DNA from: Actinomycetes bacterium
GTDB lineage: Bacteria; Actinomycetota; Acidimicrobiia; Acidimicrobiales; Palsa-688
Length of the DNA: 64,000 nt
NCBI GenBank assembly: GCA_021811865.1
Contig: JAKAQB010000001.1
Span: 1 to 64,000, forward strand
Reading direction: 5' to 3'
Shown here: positions 7,850 through 16,723 of the stretch, piece by piece
Position numbering within the stretch: position 1 is the first letter of the stretch
How the letters are laid out: each line of letters begins with the position of its first letter
Translations under genes and position numbers: made by a program
Notes under the pieces: model-generated
The model's input: the letters and a program-made list of their open reading frames with translations, nothing else
What the model was told of the DNA's origin: nothing
Database searches by the model: none

Positions 7850-8515
7850 TCTTCTTGCTGCCGGACGCTCGGGCCGTCCAGGAGCCATCCCTACTCCCAT
7901 CCCTACACCTGGCCGGAGCGCCGGCACCAGAGACCCTGCGAGGCGAGGGCGCGACCCTCTCGGCTGCTGCCGCCCAGGGAGAACCGACCGCACCGAAGGA
8001 GTCCTGCAAGCCATCCCATCGCTCTGCGGTGGTGACGCAGGAAGGCGGCGGCGAACATGCAACCGTCGCCCACCGGCAGGAGGCATGAGCAGCCACCCAG
8101 CGTGGCCCTGGAGAGGTGGACTCGCGCCCAGAACGCCGACTCGGAGCGCGCCGCCGCACCGAGTTGGGCGCTCGTGATGGAGCGTTCTGTCGCGCAGCTG
8201 TGGCCGGCGGGACTGAAGGAGCCGGATGAGCCTGTCCTGGGAGTCCGATTGTTACTTCGCCGAACGCCTGAGCACGGACCACCCGGAACGCTACGACTGC
8301 AGCGGCCGCCACTGGGTCTTCGATGTGTCGATCGCTTCGAGCGCCGGCTGGAGCCGCTCGAGGTCATCGGGCTCGTCAAACCACTCGTCGTCGGCGCGGA
8401 CGGCTTGATTGAGCGCTATGGCGAGCGCAAGGGTGGATCGGATCAATGCTAGCGGAGGTACGCGAGCAGATTCGGTGGCGATCACCTCCTGGTCGACGAG
8501 CGCGCACGCGAGGTG
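7850..8515 (+). other. Gene-poor stretch with no assignable gene
   Basis: About 665 bp. Short frames exist on both strands (for example a 64-residue minus frame at 8291-8485 with an acidic DDEWFDEPDDLERL segment), but none has a convincing start, ribosome binding site or family. Codon structure is weaker than in flanking genes. It may hold remnants; nothing can be named. Confidence 0.4.
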
Positions 8516-9100
8516 TCAACTGGGGAGGCAGACCACGACAGCGACGGTGGCGAGCCAGGCTGTCATGCACGCGTAGAACACGCGTTCGACGCCGCCGAAG
8601 TAGTGCGTTCGACGGGCGAGTGCCATGCCGATGAGAGAGAGGGCCATGAGGAGGGCGAGCAACTCGCTGGCGGCGGCCATCCCGGGATGGATTCCGTCGC
8701 GGTTGAGAAGGCTCGCGAGCTCCCGGCTGGCGAGACTGGCGGCGAGGAAGGCTGCGACGGCCAGCACGCCGTGGCGGTTGCCCGTCGGGGTACGCGTGGC
8801 GCCGGGGGCGTCCATCGGGAACCAGCTGATGAGGGCTCGGGAGACAGCGAAGGTGGCACAGAGCGCAACGACGACCCCGACCGGTCCGGGGAGGGTTGCG
8901 ACGCCGATGGCGGCGCCGGTGCCCGCCATGGCGTAGGCGAGGGTCTGAACGCGGTAGCCGACCGGGTGCTCGCTGATGCCGTACTGGCTGACGGCATTGC
9001 GCAGGGGGGAGAGCCCGGTGGGCACGACATGGAGGAGCACCAGTGCTGCCAGGCCGACGACCAGGCCGGCGGCGATGAGCGCCGCGCCGGCTACCTGCAT
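8516..9100 (-). CDS. DUF998 family integral membrane protein
   Basis: 194 residues with about six hydrophobic helices: VAGAALIAAGLVVGLAALVL, then a loop LSPLRNAVSQYGISEHPVGYRVQ typical of the DUF998 family, then pairs of membrane spans ending at VAVVVCLPS. Function of the family is unknown. The ATG at 9100 is preceded by GAGGAC at the right distance; the frame is open further upstream, but that sequence runs over the divergent promoter. It is transcribed divergently from a MarR-type regulator 111 bp away, which makes it the likely target of that regulator. Confidence 0.85.
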   Translation of the reverse strand: MQVAGAALIAAGLVVGLAALVLLHVVPTGLSPLRNAVSQYGISEHPVGYRVQTLAYAMAGTGAAIGVATLPGPVGVVVALCATFAVSRALISWFPMDAPGATRTPTGNRHGVLAVAAFLAASLASRELASLLNRDGIHPGMAAASELLALLMALSLIGMALARRTHYFGGVERVFYACMTAWLATVAVVVCLPS

Positions 9101-9167
9101 GACGTCCTCGTAGCGGTCGTGGTCATCGAGCGGGGGTGAGCGGCCGGGGAGGACCGCGTAGCGGTGG

Positions 9168-9203
9168 TTGACAGTAGGCAACCAAGTTGCATACCTGTAG
9201 GAT
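9168..9203 (+). promoter_or_regulatory. MarR-gene promoter with overlapping palindrome
   Basis: TTGACA at 9168-9173 is a perfect -35. CATACC at 9190-9195 lies 16 bp on as a weak -10. Between them GCAAC-CAA-GTTGC (9178-9190) is a perfect inverted repeat where a MarR dimer could bind and block both divergent promoters. Confidence 0.5.
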
Positions 9204-9211
9204 ACGCTCCC

Positions 9212-9706
9212 GTGACCTCCGACGCAACGGGCAACTATCGCTTCGGGGACCTTCTGGCGCTTGCCCGCCGCAGCTGGATCCGGCGCATGGGCGACGAGCT
9301 TGACCGGCGGGGGTATCCCGGCTACCGCGTCGCCGACGCCGCCAGCATGCGCATGCTCCTCCAGGCCCCTCTCTCTATCGGCAGCCTCGGCAGTACGCTC
9401 GGCGTCACCAGGCAGGCAGCCCGCAAGGTCGCCCGGCAACTCCACCAGCGTGGCTACGCGACCACGGCATCTGACCCTGACGACGCCCGCAAGGTCGTCG
9501 TCGTGCTCACGGATGAGGGTCGCGCCTACGCCCGTGCGATCGTGGAGGTCATCGCCTCGCTCAACCAGACCCTGGCCCAACGAGTGAGCCCGGACCAGCT
9601 CGTCGCGGCCGACACCGTCCTGCGCGCCGCTATGACCGATGACGACGAGCTCTCAGCCGTAGCCCAGCGGATCCCCTCCCCGACACCTACCCGAAGTCGT
9701 ACCTAG
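9212..9706 (+). CDS. MarR family transcriptional regulator
   Basis: 164 residues. The winged helix is clear: APLSIGSLGSTLGVTRQAARKVARQLHQRGYATTASDPDDARKVVVVLTDEGRAYA, where the recognition helix and the DxRxxxVxLTxxG wing are the family hallmarks. It probably represses itself and the divergent DUF998 membrane protein, releasing DNA on binding a small ligand. The GTG at 9212 is preferred to an upstream GTG at 9164, because the latter lies in the promoter -35. The C-terminal dimerisation helices run to the end. The ligand is unknown. Confidence 0.9.
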   Translation: MTSDATGNYRFGDLLALARRSWIRRMGDELDRRGYPGYRVADAASMRMLLQAPLSIGSLGSTLGVTRQAARKVARQLHQRGYATTASDPDDARKVVVVLTDEGRAYARAIVEVIASLNQTLAQRVSPDQLVAADTVLRAAMTDDDELSAVAQRIPSPTPTRSRT

Positions 9707-10184
9707 CGTTACCTGGCGCCGACCCCGGTGCTGTTGTGGCGGAAGGTGATGATCATGCGCTCGTCGTTGGCCGGCGGGTCCACCTCGTGGAGAGGGCACT
9801 GGCTCTCGGGTGTGGGCCAGCGCGCTCCTTGCCGGATGGATGGCCGCGGTGGGCCGTGATGTGGCCGGTGCCGGCGGGGTCGGGGCCCCTGAGCGCCTCG
9901 TTGAACGGCGGGACGGGGGGCAGGCCCTGCTGGCGGCGCCGGCCCCGCTGCTCGAGCGGCAACCGCCGGCCGGCCCGGTCGAGGCACTGGCCGGCGCCTC
10001 GGCCCCCTTCGGGAGGGCACTGGTAGCCAGCTCGGTGCGTTCGCTGCGCCTCGGTGCACACAGGCCTCGAATCGAGCTCCTGTGCACCGAGCTCTTACTG
10101 CACCGAATTTGGGGACGCTCCCGCCAAGGGCACGATCGGCCGGCCCACGGTTCGCCGGCCACGGCGGGAGGGTAGGGAGCCCCC
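9707..10184 (+). other. Intergenic stretch with a nested inverted repeat
   Basis: 478 bp without a supportable gene. An inverted repeat pairs CTCGGTGCACA (10050-10060) with TGTGCACCGAG (10081-10091) and encloses a smaller CTCGA/TCGAG pair. A minus-strand frame at 9709-10059 is open but has no recognisable content. The last 20 bp carry the ribosome binding site of the next gene. Confidence 0.4.
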
Positions 10185-10925
10185 GTGCTCGGCCTGCCCG
10201 ACCCGGTCGTCGCGTGCCTGTTCGACCTCGATGGTGTGTTGACCGACACAGCGTTGGTGCACGCCCGGGCCTGGAAGGTGACCTTCGACGACTACCTCCG
10301 AGAGACGTCGGCGCACACGGGGGGGACTTTCACCCCCTTCGACATCCACGACGACTACGACCGCTACGTCGACGGAAAGCCGCGAGCGGCCGGCGTCCGG
10401 GACTTCCTCGCCTCCCGCGGCATCACGCTGCCGGAGGGGCGTGAGGATGACCCTCCCTCCGCCGAGACTGTGCAAGGCCTCGGCAACCGCAAGAACGAGC
10501 TCCTCCTCGCACTCATCCGCCGCGACGGCGTGGCCGTGTTCGAGGGGTCTCGGCGCTACCTCGAGGCCGTCCGGGCCGGCGGGATGCGCACGGCGGTGGT
10601 GTCCTCCAGTGCCAACACCGCCGAGGTGACCGCTGTGACCGGACTCGACCGCCACCTCGATGTGCGCGTGGACGGCGTCGTCGCCGAGCAGCAGCACCTG
10701 GCGGGCAAGCCGGCGCCCGACACGTTCCTCGAGGCCGCCCGCCGTCTGGGCGTCGAGCCCTCCGCTGCTGCGGTGTTCGAGGACGCCCTCGCCGGCGTCG
10801 AAGCCGGACGTGCCGGCCGGTTCGGCGCAGTCATCGGTGTCGACCGGGTCGGCCAGCGCGACGCACTCGCCGCTCACGGCGCCACCCGTGTGGTGTCGGA
10901 CCTGTCCGAGCTGCTCGATCCGTGA
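10185..10925 (+). CDS. Beta-phosphoglucomutase-like HAD hydrolase
   Basis: 246 residues. The HAD motif [19 protein letters not shown] has the nucleophile D14 and D16. The insertion-cap domain follows, then motif [10 protein letters not shown], Lys in [17 protein letters not shown] and motif [17 protein letters not shown]. Beta-phosphoglucomutases convert beta-glucose 1-phosphate to glucose 6-phosphate. Its neighbour, overlapping by GTGA, is a GH65 phosphorylase whose product would be beta-glucose 1-phosphate, which supports this role over a general phosphatase. GGGAG lies 5 nt before the GTG at 10185. Confidence 0.9.
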   Translation: MLGLPDPVVACLFDLDGVLTDTALVHARAWKVTFDDYLRETSAHTGGTFTPFDIHDDYDRYVDGKPRAAGVRDFLASRGITLPEGREDDPPSAETVQGLGNRKNELLLALIRRDGVAVFEGSRRYLEAVRAGGMRTAVVSSSANTAEVTAVTGLDRHLDVRVDGVVAEQQHLAGKPAPDTFLEAARRLGVEPSAAAVFEDALAGVEAGRAGRFGAVIGVDRVGQRDALAAHGATRVVSDLSELLDP

Positions 10926-13387
10926 CCCGCAGCAGGAAGGACCTGCGCCAGGACCGGCAGTTTGCCCCGGACCCTTGGCAGGTGCGCGAGGACGGGCTCC
11001 GCCTCGACCGCCTGGCCCAGACCGAGTCGGTCTTCGCCCTCGCCAACGGCCACATCGGCCTGCGGGGGAACCTCGACGAGGGCGAGCCGTTCGGGATGCC
11101 AGGCACCTATCTCAACGGCGTATTCGAAAAGCGCCCGCTGCCCTACGCCGAGGCGGGCTACGGCTACCCCGAGGCCGGCCAGACCGTCGTCGACGTCACC
11201 AACGGCAAGATCCTGCGCCTCCTCGTCGACGACGAGCCCCTCGACGTCCGCTACGGCACGCTGCAGCACCACGAGCGGGTGCTGGACCTGCGCCAAGGCG
11301 TCCTACGGCGCCTCGCCCAATGGCGGTCCCCTGGTGGTGCGACCGTTCGCCTCCGCTCGACCCGGCTCGTCTCCCTCGTGCAGCGGGCCGTGGTCGCCAT
11401 CGAGTACGTGGTCGAGGCGCTCGACGATCCGCTGCGCGTCGTCGTGCAATCCGAGCTGGTCGCCAACGAGGAGGTACCGGTCAGCACCGGTGACCCCCGC
11501 GTCGCGGCAGCACTCGACCGCCCGCTCGAGGCCCTCGACGCGCGCGCCCACGACCGGGGCGTGCACCTCGTGCACACGACCCGGCGCAGCGGTATGCGCA
11601 TCGCCGCCTACATGGCGCACCACTCCGAGGGGCCCGAGGACCTGTCCAGCGAGTCGACCGTGTACGAGGACGTCGGGCGGACGACGTTCATCGCCACCGT
11701 CGAGCCGGGCCGGCCGTTGCGGATCGTGAAGTACCTCACCTACGGCTGGTCGGCGACGAGGTCGGTGCCGGCACTGCGCGACCAGGTCGGCGCGGCGGCG
11801 GCCGGCGCCCGCCACACCGGATGGGAGGGGCTGCTGGACGAGCAGCGGGAATACCTCGACCTGTTCTGGTCCCGCTCCGACGTCCGCGTCGACGGCGACA
11901 CGGAGATCCAGCAGGCCGTGCGCTTCGCCGTCTTCCAGATCCTCCAGTCCGGAGCCCGGTCCGAGGAGCGGGCCATACCGGCCAAGGGCCTCACCGGGCC
12001 CGGCTACGACGGCCATGCCTTCTGGGACACCGAGGCGTTCGTGCTGCCCGTGCTCACCTACACCGAACCGAGGCCGGCGGCCGACGTCCTCCGGTGGCGT
12101 CAGTCCACGTTGCCCGCCGCCCGTGAACGGGCGAGGGCGCTCGGGCTGGAGGGGGCGGCGTTCCCGTGGCGCACCATCGGAGGCGAGGAGTGCGGGGCCT
12201 ACTGGCCGGCCGGTTCGGCGGCGTTCCACGTCAACGCCGACATCGCCGACGCGGCACGCCGCTACGTCGAGGCGACCGGGGACAACGACTTCGAGCGTGA
12301 CACCGCCACCGAGTTGTACGTCGAGACGGCTCGGCTGTGGATGTCACTCGGCTTCTTCGACGAGGCGGGCGAGTTCCGCATCGACGGCGTCACCGGCCCG
12401 GACGAGTACAGCGCCCTCGGCGACAACAACGTGTACACCAACCTGATGGCCCAGCGGAACCTGCGCTGCGCCGTGGCGGCCGTGCGGCGGTGGCGTGGCG
12501 CTGGGGGCGGTACTGGTGGTGCAGGTGGCGGTGCTGGCGGCGGGGGCGGGGGCGGTGCTGGCGGCGGCGGGGGCGTGGGCGGCTCCCGGCGTCGTGCCGC
12601 CGACGACGTCGAGGAGGAGGAGCTGGCGTCCTGGAGCCGGGCAGCGGACTCCATGCGCATACCCTGGGACCCCGAAAACGGCGTACACCCACAACACGAG
12701 CAGTTCACCGCCTACGAGCGCTGGGACTTCGCGACAACGTCCCCCGAGGAGTACCCGCTGCTGCTCCACTACCCCTACTTGCAGCTGTACCGCAAGCAGG
12801 TCGTGAAGCAAGCCGACCTCGTGATGGCCCTGTGGGTGTGCGGGGACGCGTTCACGCCGGCGCAGAAGGAAGCCAACTTCGCCTACTACGAGCCGCTGAC
12901 GGTGCGGGACTCGTCCCTATCCGCTGCCGTGCAGTGCATCGTCGCGGCCGAGACCGGACACCTCGACCTCGCCTACGACTACTGGGGCGAGGCGTCACTC
13001 ATGGACCTCCACGACCTCGAGCACAACACCGCCGACGGTCTGCACATGGCGGCGCTGGCGGGGGCGTGGCTCGGTGCGGTCTACGGCTTCGGCGGGATGC
13101 GCGACCACGGCCCGGGGCTCCTCTTCCGGCCGCGGCTGCCGGCGGCGCTGCGCCGCCTGGGCTTCACCATCTTCTGGCGCGACGGCAAGCTGTCGGTGGA
13201 CATCGACGCTCACCACGCCAGGTACCGCTGGGAGGACGGCCAGGTCGTGCAGTTCCAGCACTACGACCAGCGCGTCGAGCTGGCTGCCGGCAGGCAGCGC
13301 TCGCTGCCGATCCCGCCCCTGCCCACCCGGCCGGCGCTCGAGCAGCCGCCGTACCGGCGCCCCGCCCGGAGGGTGCCTCCGGTCTGA
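10922..13387 (+). CDS. Glycoside hydrolase family 65 disaccharide phosphorylase (maltose/trehalose/kojibiose type)
   Basis: 821 residues. GH65 enzymes phosphorolyse alpha-glucosides to beta-glucose 1-phosphate and a sugar. The N-terminal beta-sandwich (about 1-290) has [19 protein letters not shown]. The (alpha/alpha)6 barrel has the catalytic acid E495 in [33 protein letters not shown], and phosphate-binding [13 protein letters not shown]-terminal barrel and sheet follow to residue 800. Odd: a Gly-rich, low-complexity insert of about 30-40 residues (about 525-560) interrupts the barrel right after the catalytic segment. The gene is coupled to the beta-phosphoglucomutase gene. Which disaccharide is used cannot be told by eye. 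Confidence 0.92.
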   Translation: MTRSRKDLRQDRQFAPDPWQVREDGLRLDRLAQTESVFALANGHIGLRGNLDEGEPFGMPGTYLNGVFEKRPLPYAEAGYGYPEAGQTVVDVTNGKILRLLVDDEPLDVRYGTLQHHERVLDLRQGVLRRLAQWRSPGGATVRLRSTRLVSLVQRAVVAIEYVVEALDDPLRVVVQSELVANEEVPVSTGDPRVAAALDRPLEALDARAHDRGVHLVHTTRRSGMRIAAYMAHHSEGPEDLSSESTVYEDVGRTTFIATVEPGRPLRIVKYLTYGWSATRSVPALRDQVGAAAAGARHTGWEGLLDEQREYLDLFWSRSDVRVDGDTEIQQAVRFAVFQILQSGARSEERAIPAKGLTGPGYDGHAFWDTEAFVLPVLTYTEPRPAADVLRWRQSTLPAARERARALGLEGAAFPWRTIGGEECGAYWPAGSAAFHVNADIADAARRYVEATGDNDFERDTATELYVETARLWMSLGFFDEAGEFRIDGVTGPDEYSALGDNNVYTNLMAQRNLRCAVAAVRRWRGAGGGTGGAGGGAGGGGGGGAGGGGGVGGSRRRAADDVEEEELASWSRAADSMRIPWDPENGVHPQHEQFTAYERWDFATTSPEEYPLLLHYPYLQLYRKQVVKQADLVMALWVCGDAFTPAQKEANFAYYEPLTVRDSSLSAAVQCIVAAETGHLDLAYDYWGEASLMDLHDLEHNTADGLHMAALAGAWLGAVYGFGGMRDHGPGLLFRPRLPAALRRLGFTIFWRDGKLSVDIDAHHARYRWEDGQVVQFQHYDQRVELAAGRQRSLPIPPLPTRPALEQPPYRRPARRVPPV

Positions 13388-13401
13388 CTGGCGTGACTGG
13401 C

Positions 13402-13491
13402 CGGCGAGGGCGGTGGATGCGGCGAGGGCGGTGGATGCGGCGAGGGCGGTGGATGCGGCGAGGGCGGTGGATGCGGCGAGGGCGGTGGATG
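13402..13491 (+). repeat. Five tandem 18-bp repeats downstream of the GH65 gene
   Basis: CGGCGAGGGCGGTGGATG is repeated five times without mismatch from 13402 to 13491. The array begins 14 bp after the GH65 stop and ends 19 bp before a large palindrome. It is in no gene. Confidence 0.95.
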
Positions 13492-13510
13492 GCTGGCTCC
13501 CCCGCGTTGT

Positions 13511-13549
13511 TTGGGCAGTTGACCGCGATAATCGCGGTCAACTGCCCAA
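13511..13549. terminator. Large palindrome, copy 1 (probable bidirectional terminator)
   Basis: An 18-bp perfect stem with a 3-nt loop (arms start TTGGGCAGTTGACCGCGA). It lies between the ends of the convergent GH65 and DUF2630 genes. A second copy at 60174-60220 differs by one stem base pair that is changed on both sides. It carries no T-tract. Confidence 0.75.
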
Positions 13550-13792
13550 CAAACGGCTCCGAGCGGACGCCGGATGCAGGACGCCAGGCGAGATGGCCGT
13601 GCGTCGCTCCTCAACACTGTCGTGGCGATCGTCGAACAGCGCCACGTACGGCGCCTCCAGCAGCACCCGTTGCTGCCCCTGGCATGACACCAGTGACCGG
13701 CCGGGCAGGTGCACACGGTGGTGGCTCGCCAGCGGGGCCTGCTTCCGGCATGAACTCGACTCGCCGGCGGCGTCCGGCGGCGTCCGGGGGAT

Positions 13793-14035
13793 CTACTGGC
13801 GGTAGTGCTCTACGGTGTCGACCGAACGGGCCTCCACGTCGTCGGGGTCCCCTCCAGCGCCACGCCGGGCCCGCCGGCGGCGGAGCAGGTCCCAGCACTG
13901 GTCGAGTTGCTCCTCGACGGTCTGGAGCCGCTCCTGGTCGGAGGTGCTCAGCGGCTCGTCGACGTGGCTGCGCTCCAGGCGGTGCTCCTCCTCGACCAGC
14001 TCATCGATGCGTCGCACGATCTCGGCGTCGTCCAC
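13793..14035 (-). CDS. DUF2630 family protein
   Basis: 80 residues, nearly all helical. The ending LDQCWDLLRRRRARRGAGGDPDDVEARSVDTVEHY is diagnostic of DUF2630, a small actinobacterial family of unknown function. The first part DDAEIVRRIDELVEEEHRLERSH forms a charged coiled coil. I chose the GTG at 14035 because GGAGGAGG lies just upstream and family members start with this DDxxI segment. The same frame remains open upstream to an ATG at 14215 that also has a GGGGAG, so a longer 141-residue form is possible. It converges on the GH65 gene. Confidence 0.85.
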   Translation of the reverse strand: MDDAEIVRRIDELVEEEHRLERSHVDEPLSTSDQERLQTVEEQLDQCWDLLRRRRARRGAGGDPDDVEARSVDTVEHYRQ

Positions 14036-14358
14036 GGGTCCTCCTCCGGTCGACTGGCGGCGGCGGCCGCCGATTGTCCGCTGGGCGTCGGCCAGGACCT
14101 CGCCATCGGTTACCTGAGCCACGACGATCTCACCGTAACCCTCTACCTCGAGGAGAGGTTCATCTTTCGGGTGCTGGAATCCCCTGCGGTCATCACGATA
14201 GGCGTATAGACTCATTTGCTCCCCTTCCGGCAGTGGCATGCGTCACATCGCCGGGCGAGTGGCATAAATCAGCCGAGCAGATAGTTGGTCAACGTGCAGC
14301 GAGCGTTCACGGCGAGACGCGCCGGGAAGGCCCAGACGAGGTTTCGAGGAAGCGTGCG
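14036..14358. other. Intergenic region between DUF2630 and the sigma factor
   Basis: About 320 bp holding two divergent promoters. The minus-strand DUF2630 frame stays open to 14215 and could encode an N-terminal extension. On the plus strand I see no confident -35/-10 pair, though an AT-richer patch lies near 14265-14285 (GGCATAAATCAG). GAGGAA at 14346 is the sigma-factor ribosome binding site. Confidence 0.4.
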
Positions 14359-15306
14359 ATGAGTGACACCAAGCGACGGAGCAACACCATGGGATCCGGG
14401 CCCGATCTGCTCGGCCTGTACCTCGACGAGGCCGGCAGCTTCCCGCTGCTCACCAAGTCCGACGAGATGCGCCTCGGCCAGATCATCCAGGAGGGCCAGG
14501 CGGCCAAGGATCTGCTCGCCGGGCCGGAGCAGGTGTCGGCCCGCCGGCGCAGGGAGCTACTGCGCCAAGTGAGCGCGGCGGAGCGCGCCAGTGCCGAGTT
14601 CATCAACGCCAACCTGCGGCTCGTCGTGTCGGTAGCCCGCAAGTACCAGTGGTCCGGTCTCCCGCTCGGCGACCTGATCCAAGAAGGCAACCTGGGGCTG
14701 ATCCACGCCGTGGAGAAGTTCGACTGGCGCAAGGGTTTCAAGTTCTCGACCTACGCCACGTGGTGGATCCGCCAGGCGATCGGCCGGGCGATCGAGAACA
14801 CGGCGCACACTGTCAGGGTTCCCGCCCACGTCGGCGACGAGATCCGCCGTGCCCGGCGGCTCCAGAGCGAACTGGAGGCTGCCAACGGCCGCCCTCCGAC
14901 GCTGCTGGAAGTGGCTGAGGCCATGGACATGACAGAGGCCGGTCTGGCTGAGTTGCTCCGCTACGACTCGGATCCCATGAGCCTGGACGTGACCGTGGGC
15001 GAGGACGGCGACACGACCCTCGGCGATCTCGTCGTCAACCAGTCGGCCGAGTCACCGTTCGAGTCCGTCGCAGGGGCCATGCTGCCCGGCCAGATCCAGG
15101 GTTTCCTGTCCCGGTTGCCCGAGGATGAGCGCCAAGTGCTCTGGCTGCGTTACGGCCTGGACCGGGGCGAGCCGCGTACCCAGGGCGAAGTCGGTGAGAT
15201 GCTCAACCTCACGGCCGAGCGGGTCAGGCGGATCGAGCGGGACGCCATCATCAAGCTACGCCGGCACCTCGTGGGCTCCGACGCCCACGATCTGCTTGCC
15301 AGCTGA
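14359..15306 (+). CDS. RNA polymerase sigma-70 family factor (primary-like, group 2)
   Basis: 315 residues. Region 1.2 is present (DLLGLYLDEAGSFPLLTKSDEMRLG). Region 2 has NLRLVVSVARKYQWSGLPLGDLIQEGNLGLIHAVEKFDWRKGFKFSTYATWWIRQAI, region 3 VRVPAHVGDEIRRARR and region 4.2 TQGEVGEMLNLTAERVRRIERDAIIKLRRHL. The lack of a long acidic N-terminal region 1.1 and the short length mark a group 2 (SigB/HrdB-paralogue-like) factor rather than the housekeeping sigma. ATG 14359 follows GAGGAA by 8 nt. gltX follows after 25 bp in the same direction. No anti-sigma gene is adjacent. Confidence 0.92.
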   Translation: MSDTKRRSNTMGSGPDLLGLYLDEAGSFPLLTKSDEMRLGQIIQEGQAAKDLLAGPEQVSARRRRELLRQVSAAERASAEFINANLRLVVSVARKYQWSGLPLGDLIQEGNLGLIHAVEKFDWRKGFKFSTYATWWIRQAIGRAIENTAHTVRVPAHVGDEIRRARRLQSELEAANGRPPTLLEVAEAMDMTEAGLAELLRYDSDPMSLDVTVGEDGDTTLGDLVVNQSAESPFESVAGAMLPGQIQGFLSRLPEDERQVLWLRYGLDRGEPRTQGEVGEMLNLTAERVRRIERDAIIKLRRHLVGSDAHDLLAS

Positions 15307-15331
15307 CCTTCCCCTAGATTCGGGGCTCCCC

Positions 15332-16717
15332 ATGGCGCCCCGTGTCCGCTTCGCACCGTCGCCGACCGGCTACTTCCACGTCGGATCAGCTCGCACCGCA
15401 CTGTTCAATTGGATGTTCGCCCGCCAGCAGGGAGGGACATTCATCCTCCGCATCGAGGACACCGACCGGTCGCGCAACCAGCCCGAGCAGATCGAGGGCA
15501 TCCAGCGGGCCATGCGATGGCTCGGCCTCGACTGGGACGAAGGCCCCTTCCTCCAGTCCGATTTCGCCGCCCGCCACCGCGAGGTGGCCGAGCAGCTCCT
15601 GGAAGAGGGGCGGGCCTACGCCTGCGACTGCACCCCCGAGCAGATCGAGGCCCGCAAACCGCCCGGAAGTCCTCCCGGCTACGACGGCTATCACCGGGAG
15701 CGTGGGCTTTCGCCCGACCCGGGGCGGGCGATCCGCTTCCGGACACCGCTGGACGCTGAGAGCACCTTCGAGGATGTGGTCGTCGGCGGCGCGGTACGTG
15801 AGCAGTTCCGCACCATCGGCGACTTCGTCATCCGTAAGGGCAACGGCGACGCCCTGTTCATCCTCGCCAACGTCGTCGACGACGCAGACATGCGGATCAC
15901 TCACGTCATCCGGGGCAACGACCATCTGAGCAATACCCACAAGTACGTGCTGCTGTGGGAGGCGTTGCGCTTCGGTCCACTCCCGGTGTTCGCCCACCTG
16001 CCCCTGATGATGAACGCGGCGGGCAAGAAGCTCTCGAAGCGGCGTGACAAGGTTGCCGTCGAGGACTATCGCGACGACGGCTACCTCCCGGAGGCGTTCC
16101 GCAACTACCTGGCGCTGGTCGGCTGGTCGCCAGGCGGCGACAGGGAGATCCTTCCCATCGAGGAGATGGTCGCCGAGTTCCGCCTCGAGGACGTCACCAA
16201 GTCCAGCGGGATGTTCGACGAGCGCAAGCTGCTGGACGTCAACAAGAAGTACATCCTGTCCCTGTGCCCCGACGACTTCCTAACCCGTGCGACAGCGTGG
16301 CTCTCCGATCGGGTACAGCCGCTCGCACCCCTCGTGCAGGAGCGTTCCCGCACCCTCGCGGAAGCCTGGGCAATGGTGGACTTCCTCTACCAGCCGAAGC
16401 CGTGCATCGAGCAGGACACCCTGCAGCGCTCGGTTCGCAAGGTGCCGGAGTTTGGGGCCATCCTCGCCGCGGCCGAGGAGCGTTATGCCACGGTGGAGTG
16501 GCGCGCCGACGCCATCCGGCAGGCCACGGTCGAAGCAGGAGAAGCGGCCGGTGTGCCAAACCGCGCCAGGTCTCAGGAGCCGGTCCGTGTCGCGGTCACG
16601 GGACGGACGGTCGGTCCCCCCCTTTTCGAGTCGCTGGAGGTCCTCGGGCGTGACAGGACCCGGGCGCGCCTGGCGGCCGCACGCGCCCGGTTGGACGCCA
16701 CCGGCGCCACCCGCTGA
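15332..16717 (+). CDS. gltX: Glutamyl-tRNA synthetase
   Basis: 461 residues, class I synthetase. The HIGH-type motif reads FHVGS at 15-19 within FAPSPTGYFHVGSART, and the KMSKS-type motif is KLSKR at about 234-238. The C-terminal anticodon-binding domain ends near ARARLDATGATR. It charges tRNA-Glu and, in non-discriminating enzymes, tRNA-Gln; genes for both tRNAs lie about 0.75 and 1.1 kb downstream. The ATG at 15332 directly precedes the conserved start APRVRFAPSPTG. No strong ribosome binding site is visible. Confidence 0.96.
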   Translation: MAPRVRFAPSPTGYFHVGSARTALFNWMFARQQGGTFILRIEDTDRSRNQPEQIEGIQRAMRWLGLDWDEGPFLQSDFAARHREVAEQLLEEGRAYACDCTPEQIEARKPPGSPPGYDGYHRERGLSPDPGRAIRFRTPLDAESTFEDVVVGGAVREQFRTIGDFVIRKGNGDALFILANVVDDADMRITHVIRGNDHLSNTHKYVLLWEALRFGPLPVFAHLPLMMNAAGKKLSKRRDKVAVEDYRDDGYLPEAFRNYLALVGWSPGGDREILPIEEMVAEFRLEDVTKSSGMFDERKLLDVNKKYILSLCPDDFLTRATAWLSDRVQPLAPLVQERSRTLAEAWAMVDFLYQPKPCIEQDTLQRSVRKVPEFGAILAAAEERYATVEWRADAIRQATVEAGEAAGVPNRARSQEPVRVAVTGRTVGPPLFESLEVLGRDRTRARLAAARARLDATGATR

Positions 16718-16723
16718 CAGCCG

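Noticed and set aside
13402..13491. Possible CRISPR array
   Set aside because: Units are 18 bp and directly adjacent, with no unique spacers and no cas genes nearby.
12337..14358. Long plus-strand extension upstream of the sigma factor
   Set aside because: Same frame as the sigma factor but runs through GH65 in the wrong frame, through tandem repeats and the palindrome; the sigma domain with its ribosome binding site starts at 14359.
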